This document shows, piece after piece, positions 1-8,602 of a stretch of 64,000 bases of DNA. The notes under the pieces were generated by a model. The model worked only from the letters and a program-made list of their open reading frames with translations, did no database searches and had not been told where the DNA came from. Within the stretch, counting starts at the first letter, position 1. Each line of letters starts with the position of its first letter. The position numbers and the translations under genes were made by a program. The stretch comes from Chloroflexota bacterium (GTDB lineage: Bacteria > Chloroflexota > Chloroflexia > Chloroflexales > Herpetosiphonaceae). Where the stretch lies: assembly GCA_020161265.1 (NCBI GenBank), contig JAIUOC010000006.1, positions 248,001 to 312,000 on the forward strand, written 5' to 3'.

Positions 1-167
1 CGGGTATGGCGGGTGGTGACCGAAGGGCAAGAACCCAAGCTGATCAAGCCATCGGCGCGAGCTGGCGTGCGGCTTAATCGCCGTTGCGAATGCCAACGAA
101 AGCCCCATTGATTAAGCGTTTGGTTGCGCCGCAATTCGCTGTGCCAAGCGGGCAAAATCTGGCTCAT
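1..167 (-). CDS. Partial unknown ORF running off the left edge
   Basis: A reading frame opens at the ATG complementary to 165-167 and stays open to the window edge (about 55 codons), beginning MSQILPAWHSELRR. A Shine-Dalgarno-like AGGAG lies 7 bases upstream of the ATG. The visible part is rich in Arg, Trp and Ser and matches no family I recognise. It lies downstream of mbtH in the same direction, but an intrinsic terminator sits only 17 bases before the start, so it would need read-through or a promoter inside the terminator. A competing plus-strand frame ends at 111, so the call is uncertain. Confidence 0.35.
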   Translation of the reverse strand, partial: MSQILPAWHSELRRNQTLNQWGFRWHSQRRLSRTPARADGLISLGSCPSVTTRHT

Positions 168-184
168 AGCAGGCTCCTTGCACG

Positions 185-213
185 AAAAAACGACTACCCT
201 TGTAGGATAGCCG
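185..213 (-). terminator. Intrinsic terminator after mbtH
   Basis: Read on the minus strand, a 10-bp stem (CGGCTATCCT / AGGGTAGTCG, two G-U pairs) with an ACA loop is followed directly by six Ts. It lies 35 bases downstream of the mbtH stop and is well placed to end that transcript. Confidence 0.8.
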
Positions 214-247
214 TTACGTGTGTCAGGGATTGACCTTTACAAACCGA

Positions 248-475
248 TTATTGGCCTTCGCGAGCCATTTCTTCCATTTTTTTGCGCAAACTCAAGGGGC
301 GCATATCCGTCCAAATTTGTTTGATATGCTCCAAACATTCAGCTTTTGGGCCAACTTTACCTTCATCATTCCAGCCAAGTGGGTTTTCACGATCGGCTGG
401 CCAGATCGAGTATTGCTCTTCATGATTCACGACAACTTTGTAAATGGTGGTATCTTCTTCTTCGTTCCAACCCAT
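248..475 (-). CDS. mbtH: MbtH family protein
   Basis: MbtH proteins are small (about 70 aa) cytosolic partners that bind and activate adenylation domains of non-ribosomal peptide synthetases. This 75-aa protein starts MGWNEEEDTTIYKVV and carries the family hallmarks: NHEEQYSIWP, the Trp in NPLGWNDEG, and KAECLEHIKQIWTDMRP followed by SLR. The open frame extends 37 codons further upstream, but the start at 475 is preferred because GGAGG lies 9 bases before it and because family proteins begin there. No NRPS gene is visible, so either the partner cluster lies beyond the left edge or this is an orphan that serves distant synthetases. A terminator follows at 185-213. Confidence 0.93.
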   Translation of the reverse strand: MGWNEEEDTTIYKVVVNHEEQYSIWPADRENPLGWNDEGKVGPKAECLEHIKQIWTDMRPLSLRKKMEEMAREGQ

Positions 476-634
476 GGTCAAGAACCCTCCATCATATGCC
501 AACATTGCTGTTGGTAAACTTTGATAATTGCAGCAGCTAGGGCGATTGCGAGGATGAGGCTTGCACCACAAATGCTTGTGCTGCAACGTGGCTTTATTTT
601 ACCGCATCCCTTCATGGCCTAGCAAGAGCCAAAT

Positions 635-1351
635 TTAGGCGTGGCGGGCTAGAATTTGGCGCAATACGGGCAAGGGCTGTGCTCCGCTGGCTTGTTCGAC
701 TACTTTGCCACCCTTGAATACTAACAAAGCTGGAATGCCTTGGATATTGAAGCGTTGGGCGATGCGTGGGTTTTCATCAACATTCAATTTGGCTACGACT
801 GCTCGTCCAGCAAATTCTTTGGCTAAGCTTTCGATCGACGGCGCGATTGCTCGACACGGCCCACACCAAGCCGCCCAAAAATCGACTAGTACAGTTTGGC
901 CGCTACGAATGGTTTGTTCAAAATTGGCATCAGTTAGCGTCAACGGAGTCGAGCCGCCTGCAACCGCCGCTGCGGGTGTTAGCGGTGTACTGGCGGCATT
1001 CGGCAGATTGCCCAAGGCTTGGCCATTAACTAAGGCCTCAAGTACTGGCTGCAATTGCTCCTTGCTCAATCCACCAACACAACGGCCTTGCATCTCGCCT
1101 TGGCGAATAAAGACAGCAGTTGGAATCGCGCTAATTGCATAATCTTTGGTAAGCTTTGGGTTTTCCTCAGGATTGACTTTGACGATCAAAGCCCGACCTT
1201 CAAATTGAATCGCCAAAAGATTGAGAACTTTATCGAAGGCTTGGCTCTGTGGATCGGCTTTGCTGCTCCACACAACCATCAAGGGATACCCAGTATTGAG
1301 CACGCGCTCGAAACTTTGATCGTTGGTATGAATTGGGGTTGAGAATGTCAT
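635..1351 (-). CDS. Tandem thioredoxin-domain protein
   Basis: This 238-aa cytosolic protein has two thioredoxin folds joined by an Ala/Pro/Thr-rich linker at about residues 115-135. The C-terminal domain is canonical, with VLVDFWAAWCGPC and the cis-Pro motif GIPALLVF, so it should act as a disulfide reductase. The N-terminal domain has the fold (VVWSSKADP, then SAIPTAVFI with cis-Pro) but Ser-Lys-Ala-Asp replaces the CxxC, so it should be redox-inactive and probably serves in binding or folding. A GTG at 1354 precedes the ATG at 1351; the ATG is chosen because AGGAGG lies 6 bases before it. The first gene upstream, an aminohydrolase, is 76 bases away in the same direction. Confidence 0.9.
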   Translation of the reverse strand: MTFSTPIHTNDQSFERVLNTGYPLMVVWSSKADPQSQAFDKVLNLLAIQFEGRALIVKVNPEENPKLTKDYAISAIPTAVFIRQGEMQGRCVGGLSKEQLQPVLEALVNGQALGNLPNAASTPLTPAAAVAGGSTPLTLTDANFEQTIRSGQTVLVDFWAAWCGPCRAIAPSIESLAKEFAGRAVVAKLNVDENPRIAQRFNIQGIPALLVFKGGKVVEQASGAQPLPVLRQILARHA

Positions 1352-1427
1352 CACTGACCTCCTTGGTGTTACTAGTTTGAGTGTAACACGCTGCCACCGC
1401 TCGATGCATTAGCAATCTGTCAATGTT

Positions 1428-2324
1428 TTAGAAAATGCTCGGTTGGGTTGCTAATTGTTCAATGATGTTTGGCTCAACGTTGTAGGCGTGTAATTGCTGA
1501 GCAAAACTAATTTCATCGCGCATATCCAGCGATTGAGCCGAGGTCAGGCTATCAGTGCCCAAGCCAACGCGAATACCTTGGGCCAGCATCTGTTCAAGCG
1601 GCATGCGTCCACACAAGAGGTTGTGGTTGGATCGGGGGCAATGCACCACAGCACAATCATATTGAGCAATTAACGCTAGGTCATGGGCATCGACTTGGAC
1701 AGCATGCACCAGCACTGGCTGGGTTTCGAGCACGCCCAAACGTTCGAGATAGGCGATTGGCGAGCATTGAGGAGCTTGCCACTCAATATGGGGGGTAATG
1801 CGGCGATTGAGTTCGCGTAATGGGCCAATGCCCTGTTGTAAAAAAGCCACTTCGGCAGGTGATTCGGCAATGTGGATGGCCCAAGGCACAGCTTCAGCTC
1901 GACACCAACGCGCCGCAGCTTCGAACAAACTGGGTGCACAACTATAGGGCGCATGAATGCTCAAGCCAATTTTCATGGCAGTTTCTCGTTTGCGCCAGGT
2001 GTCGATTTCACGTTGGGCGGCGCTCAATCGCTCCAGCGCCACCGTCGGATCAAAGCCCAGCACTTCGAGATAGACCACGCCCGCCAAGCCGCTGCTGAGC
2101 AAGGGTTCGATGCTTAATCGCGTGGCTGAAATATCGCCAACCGTGGTGGTTTGGTTTTGCTGTAGTTGTTCGATTGCCTTGTGGATACCACGTTCGAGGG
2201 TTGCATTATCAAGCTGTATGCGTCGCGAGAGCATGGTTTGCAGCCACGCGCCAAATTCTTGCCCAGTCGGGCAAACTTCGGCCAAGGCGCTAAGTTCTAA
2301 GTGAGTATGGGCATTGGTATACAT
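1428..2324 (-). CDS. Amidohydrolase (aminodeoxyfutalosine deaminase/chlorohydrolase-like)
   Basis: This 298-aa metal-dependent hydrolase belongs to the amidohydrolase superfamily, in the group that deaminates purine-like or guanine/aminodeoxyfutalosine substrates. Expected metal ligands are visible: NAHTHLE at residues 4-10, the His in AIHIAES, the His of VLVHAVQ, and the Asp of GLGTDSLTS. The sequence begins directly at the HxH strand and ends soon after the GTDS region, so the small beta-sandwich domain that usually brackets the barrel in 380-450-aa relatives is missing at both ends. AGGAG lies 7 bases before the start. It is 59 bases downstream of the kinase gene and probably co-transcribed with it. 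Menaquinone (futalosine pathway) involvement is possible, but nothing else from that pathway is nearby. Confidence 0.75.
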   Translation of the reverse strand: MYTNAHTHLELSALAEVCPTGQEFGAWLQTMLSRRIQLDNATLERGIHKAIEQLQQNQTTTVGDISATRLSIEPLLSSGLAGVVYLEVLGFDPTVALERLSAAQREIDTWRKRETAMKIGLSIHAPYSCAPSLFEAAARWCRAEAVPWAIHIAESPAEVAFLQQGIGPLRELNRRITPHIEWQAPQCSPIAYLERLGVLETQPVLVHAVQVDAHDLALIAQYDCAVVHCPRSNHNLLCGRMPLEQMLAQGIRVGLGTDSLTSAQSLDMRDEISFAQQLHAYNVEPNIIEQLATQPSIF

Positions 2325-2383
2325 CGAGCACTCCTGCTAAGGCGATTCTGCTCAAATAGTAGCACTAATGCCCAGTGATTCAG

Positions 2384-4624
2384 CTACATCATGCTCATCA
2401 ACTGCCAAATAATCACGATAAAGGTGATCAAGATAATGCCGCCAATCAGCATCATCAACAAATTGCTGCGTTGTTGACGATTGGTATACAAACGCGGAGC
2501 CGGTGCTTCGCGAATGGTATTATCGGCAGGCGGCATAGGCATGGTTGGGGCACTGGTTGGCTCGGGTGCTTTGGCCACAGCGGCTGGGGTTGGCGGCAGT
2601 GGTTGCACCCGCCGTTTGGTTGGCTCGGAAGGCGCTTTTTCATACTTAGGCGCTGGGGTTGGCGGCGTTGGCACCGACTCTGCTGGAATAACATTGGGAA
2701 TCGGTTGGCTGGCCGTTTTAGGCGCAGCCGGAGTGGTTGGTGTTTTTGGCTCACTGGCGACCACTGGCGGCGTTGGGTTTGAAATTGCCGGGGTGCTGGG
2801 CGCATTGACCGCTTGATCAAGCACAGGCGTGATTTGGCTGCGCACATATTCGCCAGTGCCAGTCGATGAAATTCCCAAGGCTGCTTCGAGCGCTTCGGCC
2901 AAATCCAAACCAGTTGGGAAGCGCTCAGCCGGATCTTTGGCCAACATTTTGAGAATCACCGCCTCAAGTTGCGCCGAAATCGCTGGATTGATCGAGCGCG
3001 GGGCTTTGGGCGGCTCGGCCATATGCAACATCGCAATCGCCAACGGATCAGCGTCGTCAAATGGCACTTGGCCCGTCCAAAGCTCATACAAAATTACGCC
3101 CAAACTGTAGAGGTCGGTTTGAGCCACAACTTTGGCCGAAGAAATCGCTTGTTCAGGCGCGACATAATGTGGCGAGCCGAAAATCTCGCCGCGTGTGCCA
3201 ACTTCGGTCAGCAAAGCCAAGCCAAAGTCGGCCAAAATCGCTCGACCATCTTTGTTGATCATAATATTCGATGGTTTAACATCACGATGGATAACACCTT
3301 TGCTATGAGCATAATCCAAAGCGGCACAAACTTCACGAATCATGCGGCAGAGCGTGCGTGGAGTCCATTCTTGGGCGCTAGTCCGTACTTGCTCGATCAC
3401 CTTGTGCAGATTGTCGCCCTCGATATACTCCATCACCATATACAACAGGCCATATGAATCGCCATAGTGATAGAGTCGCACAATGTTGGGATGTTCAAGT
3501 TGGGCAATCGCTTGGGCTTCGCGATTGAAACGCTCGGCATAGCTTTGATCATTACGGAAGGGCGTATCGATCACTTTGATCGCGACGGTGCGATTGAGCC
3601 GCACATCAACTCCACGGAAAATATTGGCCATGCCACCACGGCCCAGCAAGGCTTCTACCCGATAGCCATCGAGATATTGGCCTTCCAAAGGTTTTTCGGG
3701 ATCGAAGGTCGCAAAGCCCAAGGCTCCTGGCTGCGAAGGTGGTCGCACGCCAGGAGCAGCATTGGCATTGGCCGCAATTTGATGACTGCCCGTGATCCCC
3801 AAAGCCTGTTCTAGGGCCGCGATCATTTCTGCGCCAGTTTGAAAGCGCTCGGCTGGAGCTTTGGCTAAAGCTTGGAGCAACACCGCTGCCGTAGCATTAT
3901 TCAGCTTGGGGTTTTTCTCTTGAGGTGGTGGCGGCGACTGAGTGATATGTTGCAAAGCCACACTGGTTGCCGATGGGTCATCGAATGGCACCGAGCCAGT
4001 CAACAATTCATACAACATCACGCCCAAGGCATATAAATCTGATTGGGGAATGGCATCAGCCGAACGCCGTGCTTGCTCTGGGGCGATATAGTGGGCCGTG
4101 CCAAAAACTTCGCCCTGCGAACCAAGCTGGGTATCGAGCGCCAAGCCAAAATCCATCAACACGACCCGCTGATCATGAGCCACCATCACATTTGATGGCT
4201 TGATATCGCGATGAATTACGCCCTTTTTGTGGGCATAATCGAGCGCACTGGCCAAACTACGGGCAATGTGCATCACGGCGCTATGTGGCAAAAGGCTGTT
4301 CGTGCTGGTATATTGGGCTAAGACTTTCGAGAGATCAACGCCATCAATATATTCCATGACAAAATAATAAAGATTATCGGTATCGTCGGCGTAGTAGATC
4401 TGCACAATATTTTCGTGTCGCCAAGTGGCGATAGCGCGAGCTTCGCGTACAAAACGCTCGGCATAGCTTGGCACTTGACGATAACGGCCATCGATCACTT
4501 TGATTGCCACAGGCCGATCAAGTTTGATATCGTGGCCGACATAAATCAAGCCCATGCCACCACGGCCTAGAACGCGGTCGATGCGGAAGTTGGCGAGTTG
4601 TTTCCCAATCAGATCATCAGTCAT
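2384..4624 (-). CDS. Membrane-anchored Ser/Thr protein kinase with two kinase domains
   Basis: This 746-aa protein contains two complete PknB-type kinase domains in tandem. Domain 1 has the glycine loop LGRGGMGLIYVG, Lys42 in VAIKVID, HRDIKPSN (Asp140) and DFG at 158-160. Domain 2 (about residues 320-595) has LGRGGMANIFRG, Lys351, HRDVKPSN and DFGLA. Both keep APEQ activation-loop motifs, so both look catalytic. A Pro/Ala/Thr-rich linker follows, and then one C-terminal transmembrane helix (MLIGGIILITFIVIIW) with almost nothing outside, so there is no extracellular sensor. Two active kinase domains on one chain suggest autophosphorylation in cis or two target sets. No clear Shine-Dalgarno precedes the ATG, and the upstream gap is filled with repeat words. 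Confidence 0.93.
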   Translation of the reverse strand: MTDDLIGKQLANFRIDRVLGRGGMGLIYVGHDIKLDRPVAIKVIDGRYRQVPSYAERFVREARAIATWRHENIVQIYYADDTDNLYYFVMEYIDGVDLSKVLAQYTSTNSLLPHSAVMHIARSLASALDYAHKKGVIHRDIKPSNVMVAHDQRVVLMDFGLALDTQLGSQGEVFGTAHYIAPEQARRSADAIPQSDLYALGVMLYELLTGSVPFDDPSATSVALQHITQSPPPPQEKNPKLNNATAAVLLQALAKAPAERFQTGAEMIAALEQALGITGSHQIAANANAAPGVRPPSQPGALGFATFDPEKPLEGQYLDGYRVEALLGRGGMANIFRGVDVRLNRTVAIKVIDTPFRNDQSYAERFNREAQAIAQLEHPNIVRLYHYGDSYGLLYMVMEYIEGDNLHKVIEQVRTSAQEWTPRTLCRMIREVCAALDYAHSKGVIHRDVKPSNIMINKDGRAILADFGLALLTEVGTRGEIFGSPHYVAPEQAISSAKVVAQTDLYSLGVILYELWTGQVPFDDADPLAIAMLHMAEPPKAPRSINPAISAQLEAVILKMLAKDPAERFPTGLDLAEALEAALGISSTGTGEYVRSQITPVLDQAVNAPSTPAISNPTPPVVASEPKTPTTPAAPKTASQPIPNVIPAESVPTPPTPAPKYEKAPSEPTKRRVQPLPPTPAAVAKAPEPTSAPTMPMPPADNTIREAPAPRLYTNRQQRSNLLMMLIGGIILITFIVIIWQLMSMM

Positions 4625-4639
4625 AGTAGTAACTTGGCT

Positions 4640-4763
4640 ATAGGCTATAGGCTATAGGCTACAAGGTAACCTACCACTATGCCATTGATTGTTATGCCCA
4701 GCGTTGATAGTGTTGTGATTAAGATCCATACTCTCAGCCCATAGCCTGTAGTCTATAGCCAGA
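4640..4763. repeat. Intergenic word repeats (CTATAGGC class)
   Basis: Tandem GGCTATA units lie at about 4640-4662, and inverted relatives (CCATAGCCTGTAGTCTATAGCC) lie at about 4739-4761, so the gap can fold on itself. The second copy begins right after the stop codon of the 806-frame gene. The same words recur near 15310, 17675, 17725 and 23330-23400. Confidence 0.7.
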
Positions 4764-7163
4764 TCACTGGCGACTATGGCGGCCTTGGGTAATTTTGGTC
4801 AATTCACTGATAAAGCGATTGATCCCATTGACATAGCTTTCGAGATAATCGTTGGCGATCCGGCGAGCCAAATCGCGTCGCCCAGCAGCCACGAACAAGC
4901 CAACATGCGGGCGAAAGTCGCGTAGCGAAACGTGCATTACCCCATTGGCATCAGTGATAACGCCCCAAGCCAAGGTTTTTTTCTCGTTATCGTCTTTGGC
5001 GGTGATAAAGCGGGTCAGTGAGCTGGTGTCAGCCACTGCACCAACATTCGAAAGCACCTCGCGGCCTTTGATCAAATCGTTGAGCACATCGAACTTACCA
5101 GGAATCGCATCGAGCAGGCGTTGCAAAGCCATTGGTACGTGGGCCAACAAGCGCAAGGCTCCTGATGAAGTACTTTCGCCCGATTGGGCAATATCTTTGG
5201 CGCGGGCTGAAACTTCGCCAAAGCCTGCAATCGTGGCCAAATAATGCTTTTGGGTGGCTTCGAAGGTATCCCAGACTTCCGCTCGCCACTCTTGCCGTGC
5301 TTGATCGAGCAAACCCAATGCTCGTTCATGCAATTTGCTAATTTCCAGCTCTTCCAGCGGAACCTCGAAGGTCATGGGGTGCAACCGATCACTGGGATTG
5401 GGAATGCTGCCATCAACTGGAATTAAAATTGCTGGATTAGCCAGCGATTCTTCAAAGGCCGTGATTGTTGCTTCGACCGCTGCTTTGAGATTAGCATCGT
5501 TGGATGCTTCTTGCAATGAAGCTTGCAATTCTGGATTAGGCTTGTAGGAAACCGCATGAATTGCCCGATAAAGCACCAAAATATCGTTAACTGTAATTCG
5601 AATTTGGTCGTTGCGCTGCTTGAACAACTTGCGCAATTCCAAAATCTTCTTCAGATCAACCCCGATTGATTCGGCGCTGGCTTCAGCCACAATCTTGGGG
5701 CTATCAGCGAGAATCTGTTTTTCTTCGTCGTTGAGTTCGATATTGGGTGCATAGGGGCGTACCGTACCCGCAACTGGCGCTGGTTGGCCGCGCAAATAGA
5801 CCGCCCACGCCAAGGCTTCGAGGGTCATAATTTCGGCGACGGCTGAACCCCAAGCGCCATCGAAGAAAATATGCGATTGATCAAAGACCATACTTGAGCC
5901 AGTATCGATCAAGGTCAGGCCGTGGTCGCCCAGCCCGCGTTCGGTCAGACGTAACTCGGCTAAGGGCAAGTGGCGTGGGCGGCCATCAGCATTAAACCAA
6001 ATTGGCGCACAGCGCAAGGCCTCAAGTTGCTGGCTGGTTTCGGGGCGCAACTTACCCAAAATGCTTGGCAAGATTGTACGTTTGGTGGTTGCCAAAGGAA
6101 TTAATGAAGTTGGAGCATGGTTGGCTGGGCTGGCCAACAAGGCAGCAATTTGGCTGCGCACATTGCTTACATCGTTGGGGCGGGTGCTATTGGGCGCACA
6201 AGCCGGAATCAAATAATAATGGCCGCGCCAGATCAAGCCAATATGCCAACTTTGGCGTGGCAAAGCTACCATATTTTCGTTGTAGGGTGTGGGATCAAGG
6301 TAGGCTGCCAAGGCCATTTGGCGTTGATAGGCTGGCAAGGCGATTTCGCGAGCACGCTGAAACTGTTTGCCCCAACGTTCGCGAATTTCTTTGGGCAAAT
6401 CGCGGGTCGATTCGGCCATAAATTCATCGAATTTGCGTTTGCGATACAGCGCATAATTTTCTTGCGATTGGACATCGGGGCCACGGCCATAAGGGCGTTG
6501 GCGCTCCCATTGGTTATATAAGTCGGCGAATTGACGGGTTTCGGGATTAACCTTGGTCAGATCGCGCAGCAAGGCCAACGAAACCCGCTCACGCCATTCG
6601 TTTTCGAGCAAATCGGGGTAGCTATGCAGAATATGAATCGCCGCCATCACCCAAGCGGTCATGCGGTCGATTGGTGGCAAATTAATTTTATGATCGTTCA
6701 GGGTTTCGTCGAAGCCAATCGTTTCGTTGGCATGGCGGGCAGTATCCTCGCGCAAGGCATAGCCCACATAAAATTGCCATGTGCCTTCAGGAAAAGCATC
6801 TTGAGGATCTTTGCCAGCCAATTCGAGCAGTTTTTGATAACCCCAAATAACCGCTGCCGGCCCAGCAAAGAATGTGCTAAATACCGCTTTATCGAGGGCT
6901 TGCTCAACCCCACGAAACAGCAAATTTACATCGCGTTTAATGACATTGCCTGCTGGACGACGGCCCGTCAACTTCGCCAAGCCACTTAAAATCACCCCGG
7001 GGACATTACCAGCAGGCACGACCCGCGAGATTTGGTCAACAACGGCATCGATCTCCGGCAACGACAACCGCGACACCTGACTGATCGAGATCGAATGCGC
7101 AATGCTACGCAAATTATCGGCAGTCAAATGCGAGGCAGCGGTGAACTGTTGCTGCGAATCCAT
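4764..7163 (-). CDS. Large protein of unknown function
   Basis: I do not recognise this 799-aa protein. It looks cytosolic: there is no signal peptide and there are no clear membrane spans. The N-terminal third is helical and contains an unusual conserved-looking stretch, TWQFYVGYALREDTARH, followed by ETIGFDE. The middle contains Arg/Gln-rich helices (KEIRERWGKQFQRARE) and several Trp/His-rich segments, including QSWHIGLIWRGHYYLIPA. The C-terminal part is helical (LEELEISKLHERALGLLDQARQ region). The start at 7163 is chosen over the ATG at 7184 because GGGG lies 7 bases upstream and the extra residues (MWCGWGI) look non-coding. It stands alone between two repeat-filled gaps, so context gives no functional hint. 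Confidence 0.8.
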   Translation of the reverse strand: MDSQQQFTAASHLTADNLRSIAHSISISQVSRLSLPEIDAVVDQISRVVPAGNVPGVILSGLAKLTGRRPAGNVIKRDVNLLFRGVEQALDKAVFSTFFAGPAAVIWGYQKLLELAGKDPQDAFPEGTWQFYVGYALREDTARHANETIGFDETLNDHKINLPPIDRMTAWVMAAIHILHSYPDLLENEWRERVSLALLRDLTKVNPETRQFADLYNQWERQRPYGRGPDVQSQENYALYRKRKFDEFMAESTRDLPKEIRERWGKQFQRAREIALPAYQRQMALAAYLDPTPYNENMVALPRQSWHIGLIWRGHYYLIPACAPNSTRPNDVSNVRSQIAALLASPANHAPTSLIPLATTKRTILPSILGKLRPETSQQLEALRCAPIWFNADGRPRHLPLAELRLTERGLGDHGLTLIDTGSSMVFDQSHIFFDGAWGSAVAEIMTLEALAWAVYLRGQPAPVAGTVRPYAPNIELNDEEKQILADSPKIVAEASAESIGVDLKKILELRKLFKQRNDQIRITVNDILVLYRAIHAVSYKPNPELQASLQEASNDANLKAAVEATITAFEESLANPAILIPVDGSIPNPSDRLHPMTFEVPLEELEISKLHERALGLLDQARQEWRAEVWDTFEATQKHYLATIAGFGEVSARAKDIAQSGESTSSGALRLLAHVPMALQRLLDAIPGKFDVLNDLIKGREVLSNVGAVADTSSLTRFITAKDDNEKKTLAWGVITDANGVMHVSLRDFRPHVGLFVAAGRRDLARRIANDYLESYVNGINRFISELTKITQGRHSRQ

Positions 7164-7510
7164 GATACCCCATCCACACCACATGCTCGATAGCGAAAAA
7201 TTAATGACCTCATGATAGAGGAGCGTGGGCAGCCTGTCAAAATATTAAAATGGGCCATTTTTGACGCGCTGCGCTGTTGTGCTAATCCTACTATATTTTA
7301 TCGTTTTTTGAAAGACGTATGCGGAAGGATGAAGGATGAATTATGAGGGATGAAATGTAATCATAAAGACGAATGGTTGCAATCCCCAAAATGTTCCGAA
7401 TAGTCAATAGCCCTAACTGCTCTGCGCCTCTGTGTTAAAGCTTTCCCCTTGCCTCTGAATCCTGAATCTTTATTCTATGTTTTTTGCTCTATGTTCTTTG
7501 TTCTTTACTT
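7164..7510. repeat. Gene-free gap with ordered word repeats
   Basis: This gap of more than 300 bases holds no credible gene. It contains GGATGAA words at 7323-7355, then a CTGCGCCTCTGTGTTAAAG word (7420-7440), a CCTCTGAATCCTGAATC word, and a run of CTATGTTCT words to about 7510. The same words in the same order occur in other gaps (15.2, 17.6, 23.3 and 51.6 kb). The promoter of the next gene follows immediately. Confidence 0.75.
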
Positions 7511-7539
7511 TTGCCTTTCGCAGTGGCTTCTCGTATACT
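7511..7539 (+). promoter_or_regulatory. Sigma-70-type promoter of SAM hydrolase gene
   Basis: TTGCCT (7511-7516), a 17-base spacer and TATACT (7534-7539) precede the gene by about 48 bases. The -35 element sits at the very end of the repeat-filled gap. Confidence 0.6.
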
Positions 7540-7587
7540 AAACTGCGTTAACAACTATTGACCTAAGCAACTTGTAGGCGGGAGTTT

Positions 7588-8409
7588 ATGCAACCCAATG
7601 GAATTCTAACGCTGACAACCGATTTTGGCAGCGTTGATGCGTATAGCGCAGTGCTCAAAGGCGTGATTCTTTCGGTTAATCCTCAGGCAACCTTGATCGA
7701 TGTGACCCATGAAATCGATGCCCAACGGATTGCCCAAGCGGCCTATTTATTGCACACAGGCTATCGCTACTTTCCCGATGGCACTGTTCATTTGGTGATT
7801 GTTGATCCAGGTGTGGGCGGTGATCGTAAAGCTGTGGCGTTGTGTTCGCCCCGTTGGGCCTTTGTGGCTCCTGATAATGGTGTGCTTTCGTATGTTTGGA
7901 AGGATTTAGTCGCCGAATTTGGGCGTGAGCAATTACAGTTGATCGAATTAACTGATGATCGCTGGTGGTTGCCCAAGGTTAGTGCCACGTTTCATGGCCG
8001 CGATATTTTCGCGCCAGTTGCCGCCCATCTTTCAAAAGGTGTGCAGCCTGAAGAATTGGGCCAACCATTGGCCGAATTGATCGACTTGCCTTTGGCTGAG
8101 CCACGCCAACGCCCTGACGATGCTTGGGAAGGCCGCATCATCCACGTTGATAATTTTGGCAATTGTATTACCAATATTACCCGCGATTTTATTGCTCAGC
8201 ATGGTGGTATCGAACAAGTTGAAATTGGGATTCTCGATCAGCAAATTGGCCGAATTTGCCGCACCTACGCCGATAGCGAATGGGGCATGGTGATGGCGTT
8301 GTTTGGCTCTAGCGAACGGCTCGAATTGGCGGTACGTAATGGTAATGCCGCCCGCATGCTCGGCGTTGGCATCGGCGATAGCCTGCGAATTCGTTTTATC
8401 AAAGGATGA
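7588..8409 (+). CDS. S-adenosyl-L-methionine hydrolase (adenosine-forming), DUF62 family
   Basis: Members of this family (SAM hydroxide adenosyltransferases, related to fluorinase and chlorinase) split SAM into adenosine and methionine using an activated water. The 273-aa length is typical. Visible family motifs are LTLTTDFGSVDAYSAVLKG near the N-terminus, VIVDPGVGG, FVAPDNGVLS, HGRDIFAPVAAHL and, in the C-terminal domain, VDNFGNCITNI. The family trio Asp-Arg-His is met by the TDFG Asp and the GRDIF and HGRD residues. GGCGGGAG precedes the ATG. The stop TGA lies inside a GGATGAA repeat word. The gene appears to be monocistronic. Confidence 0.92.
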   Translation: MQPNGILTLTTDFGSVDAYSAVLKGVILSVNPQATLIDVTHEIDAQRIAQAAYLLHTGYRYFPDGTVHLVIVDPGVGGDRKAVALCSPRWAFVAPDNGVLSYVWKDLVAEFGREQLQLIELTDDRWWLPKVSATFHGRDIFAPVAAHLSKGVQPEELGQPLAELIDLPLAEPRQRPDDAWEGRIIHVDNFGNCITNITRDFIAQHGGIEQVEIGILDQQIGRICRTYADSEWGMVMALFGSSERLELAVRNGNAARMLGVGIGDSLRIRFIKG

Positions 8410-8594
8410 ATTATGAGGGATGAAGGATGAAGCGATTCAGTTTTTAACCGCGAAGGACACGAAGAATACTAAGTTTAGTTCAATCAATAACTAAAATTTC
8501 GCAGTAATTAAGGCATACAACTAAGCCTAGATTTGGGTATATCGCGTTCTTTGTGGTTAGATTTCATCCTTCATAATTCATCCTTCATCCTTCT
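8404..8594. repeat. MITE-like unit with inverted GGATGAA ends
   Basis: About 190 bases start with GGATGAATTATGAGGGATG and TTAACCGCGAAGGACACGAAG, and end with the inverse arrangement (TTCTTTGTGGTTAGATTTC, then CATCCTTCATAATTCATCC). The outer ~55 bases of each end are therefore imperfect inverted repeats around an AT-richer core. A second such unit lies at 46533-46688. No coding potential was seen inside. Confidence 0.7.
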
Positions 8595-8602
8595 AAAAAA
8601 CT

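Noticed and set aside
218..517. 99-codon plus-strand ORF over mbtH
   Set aside because: It is the opposite-strand shadow of a clear MbtH protein.
7323..7510. Possible CRISPR array from repeated words
   Set aside because: Units are contiguous and diverged, with no constant-length unique spacers and no cas genes in the window.
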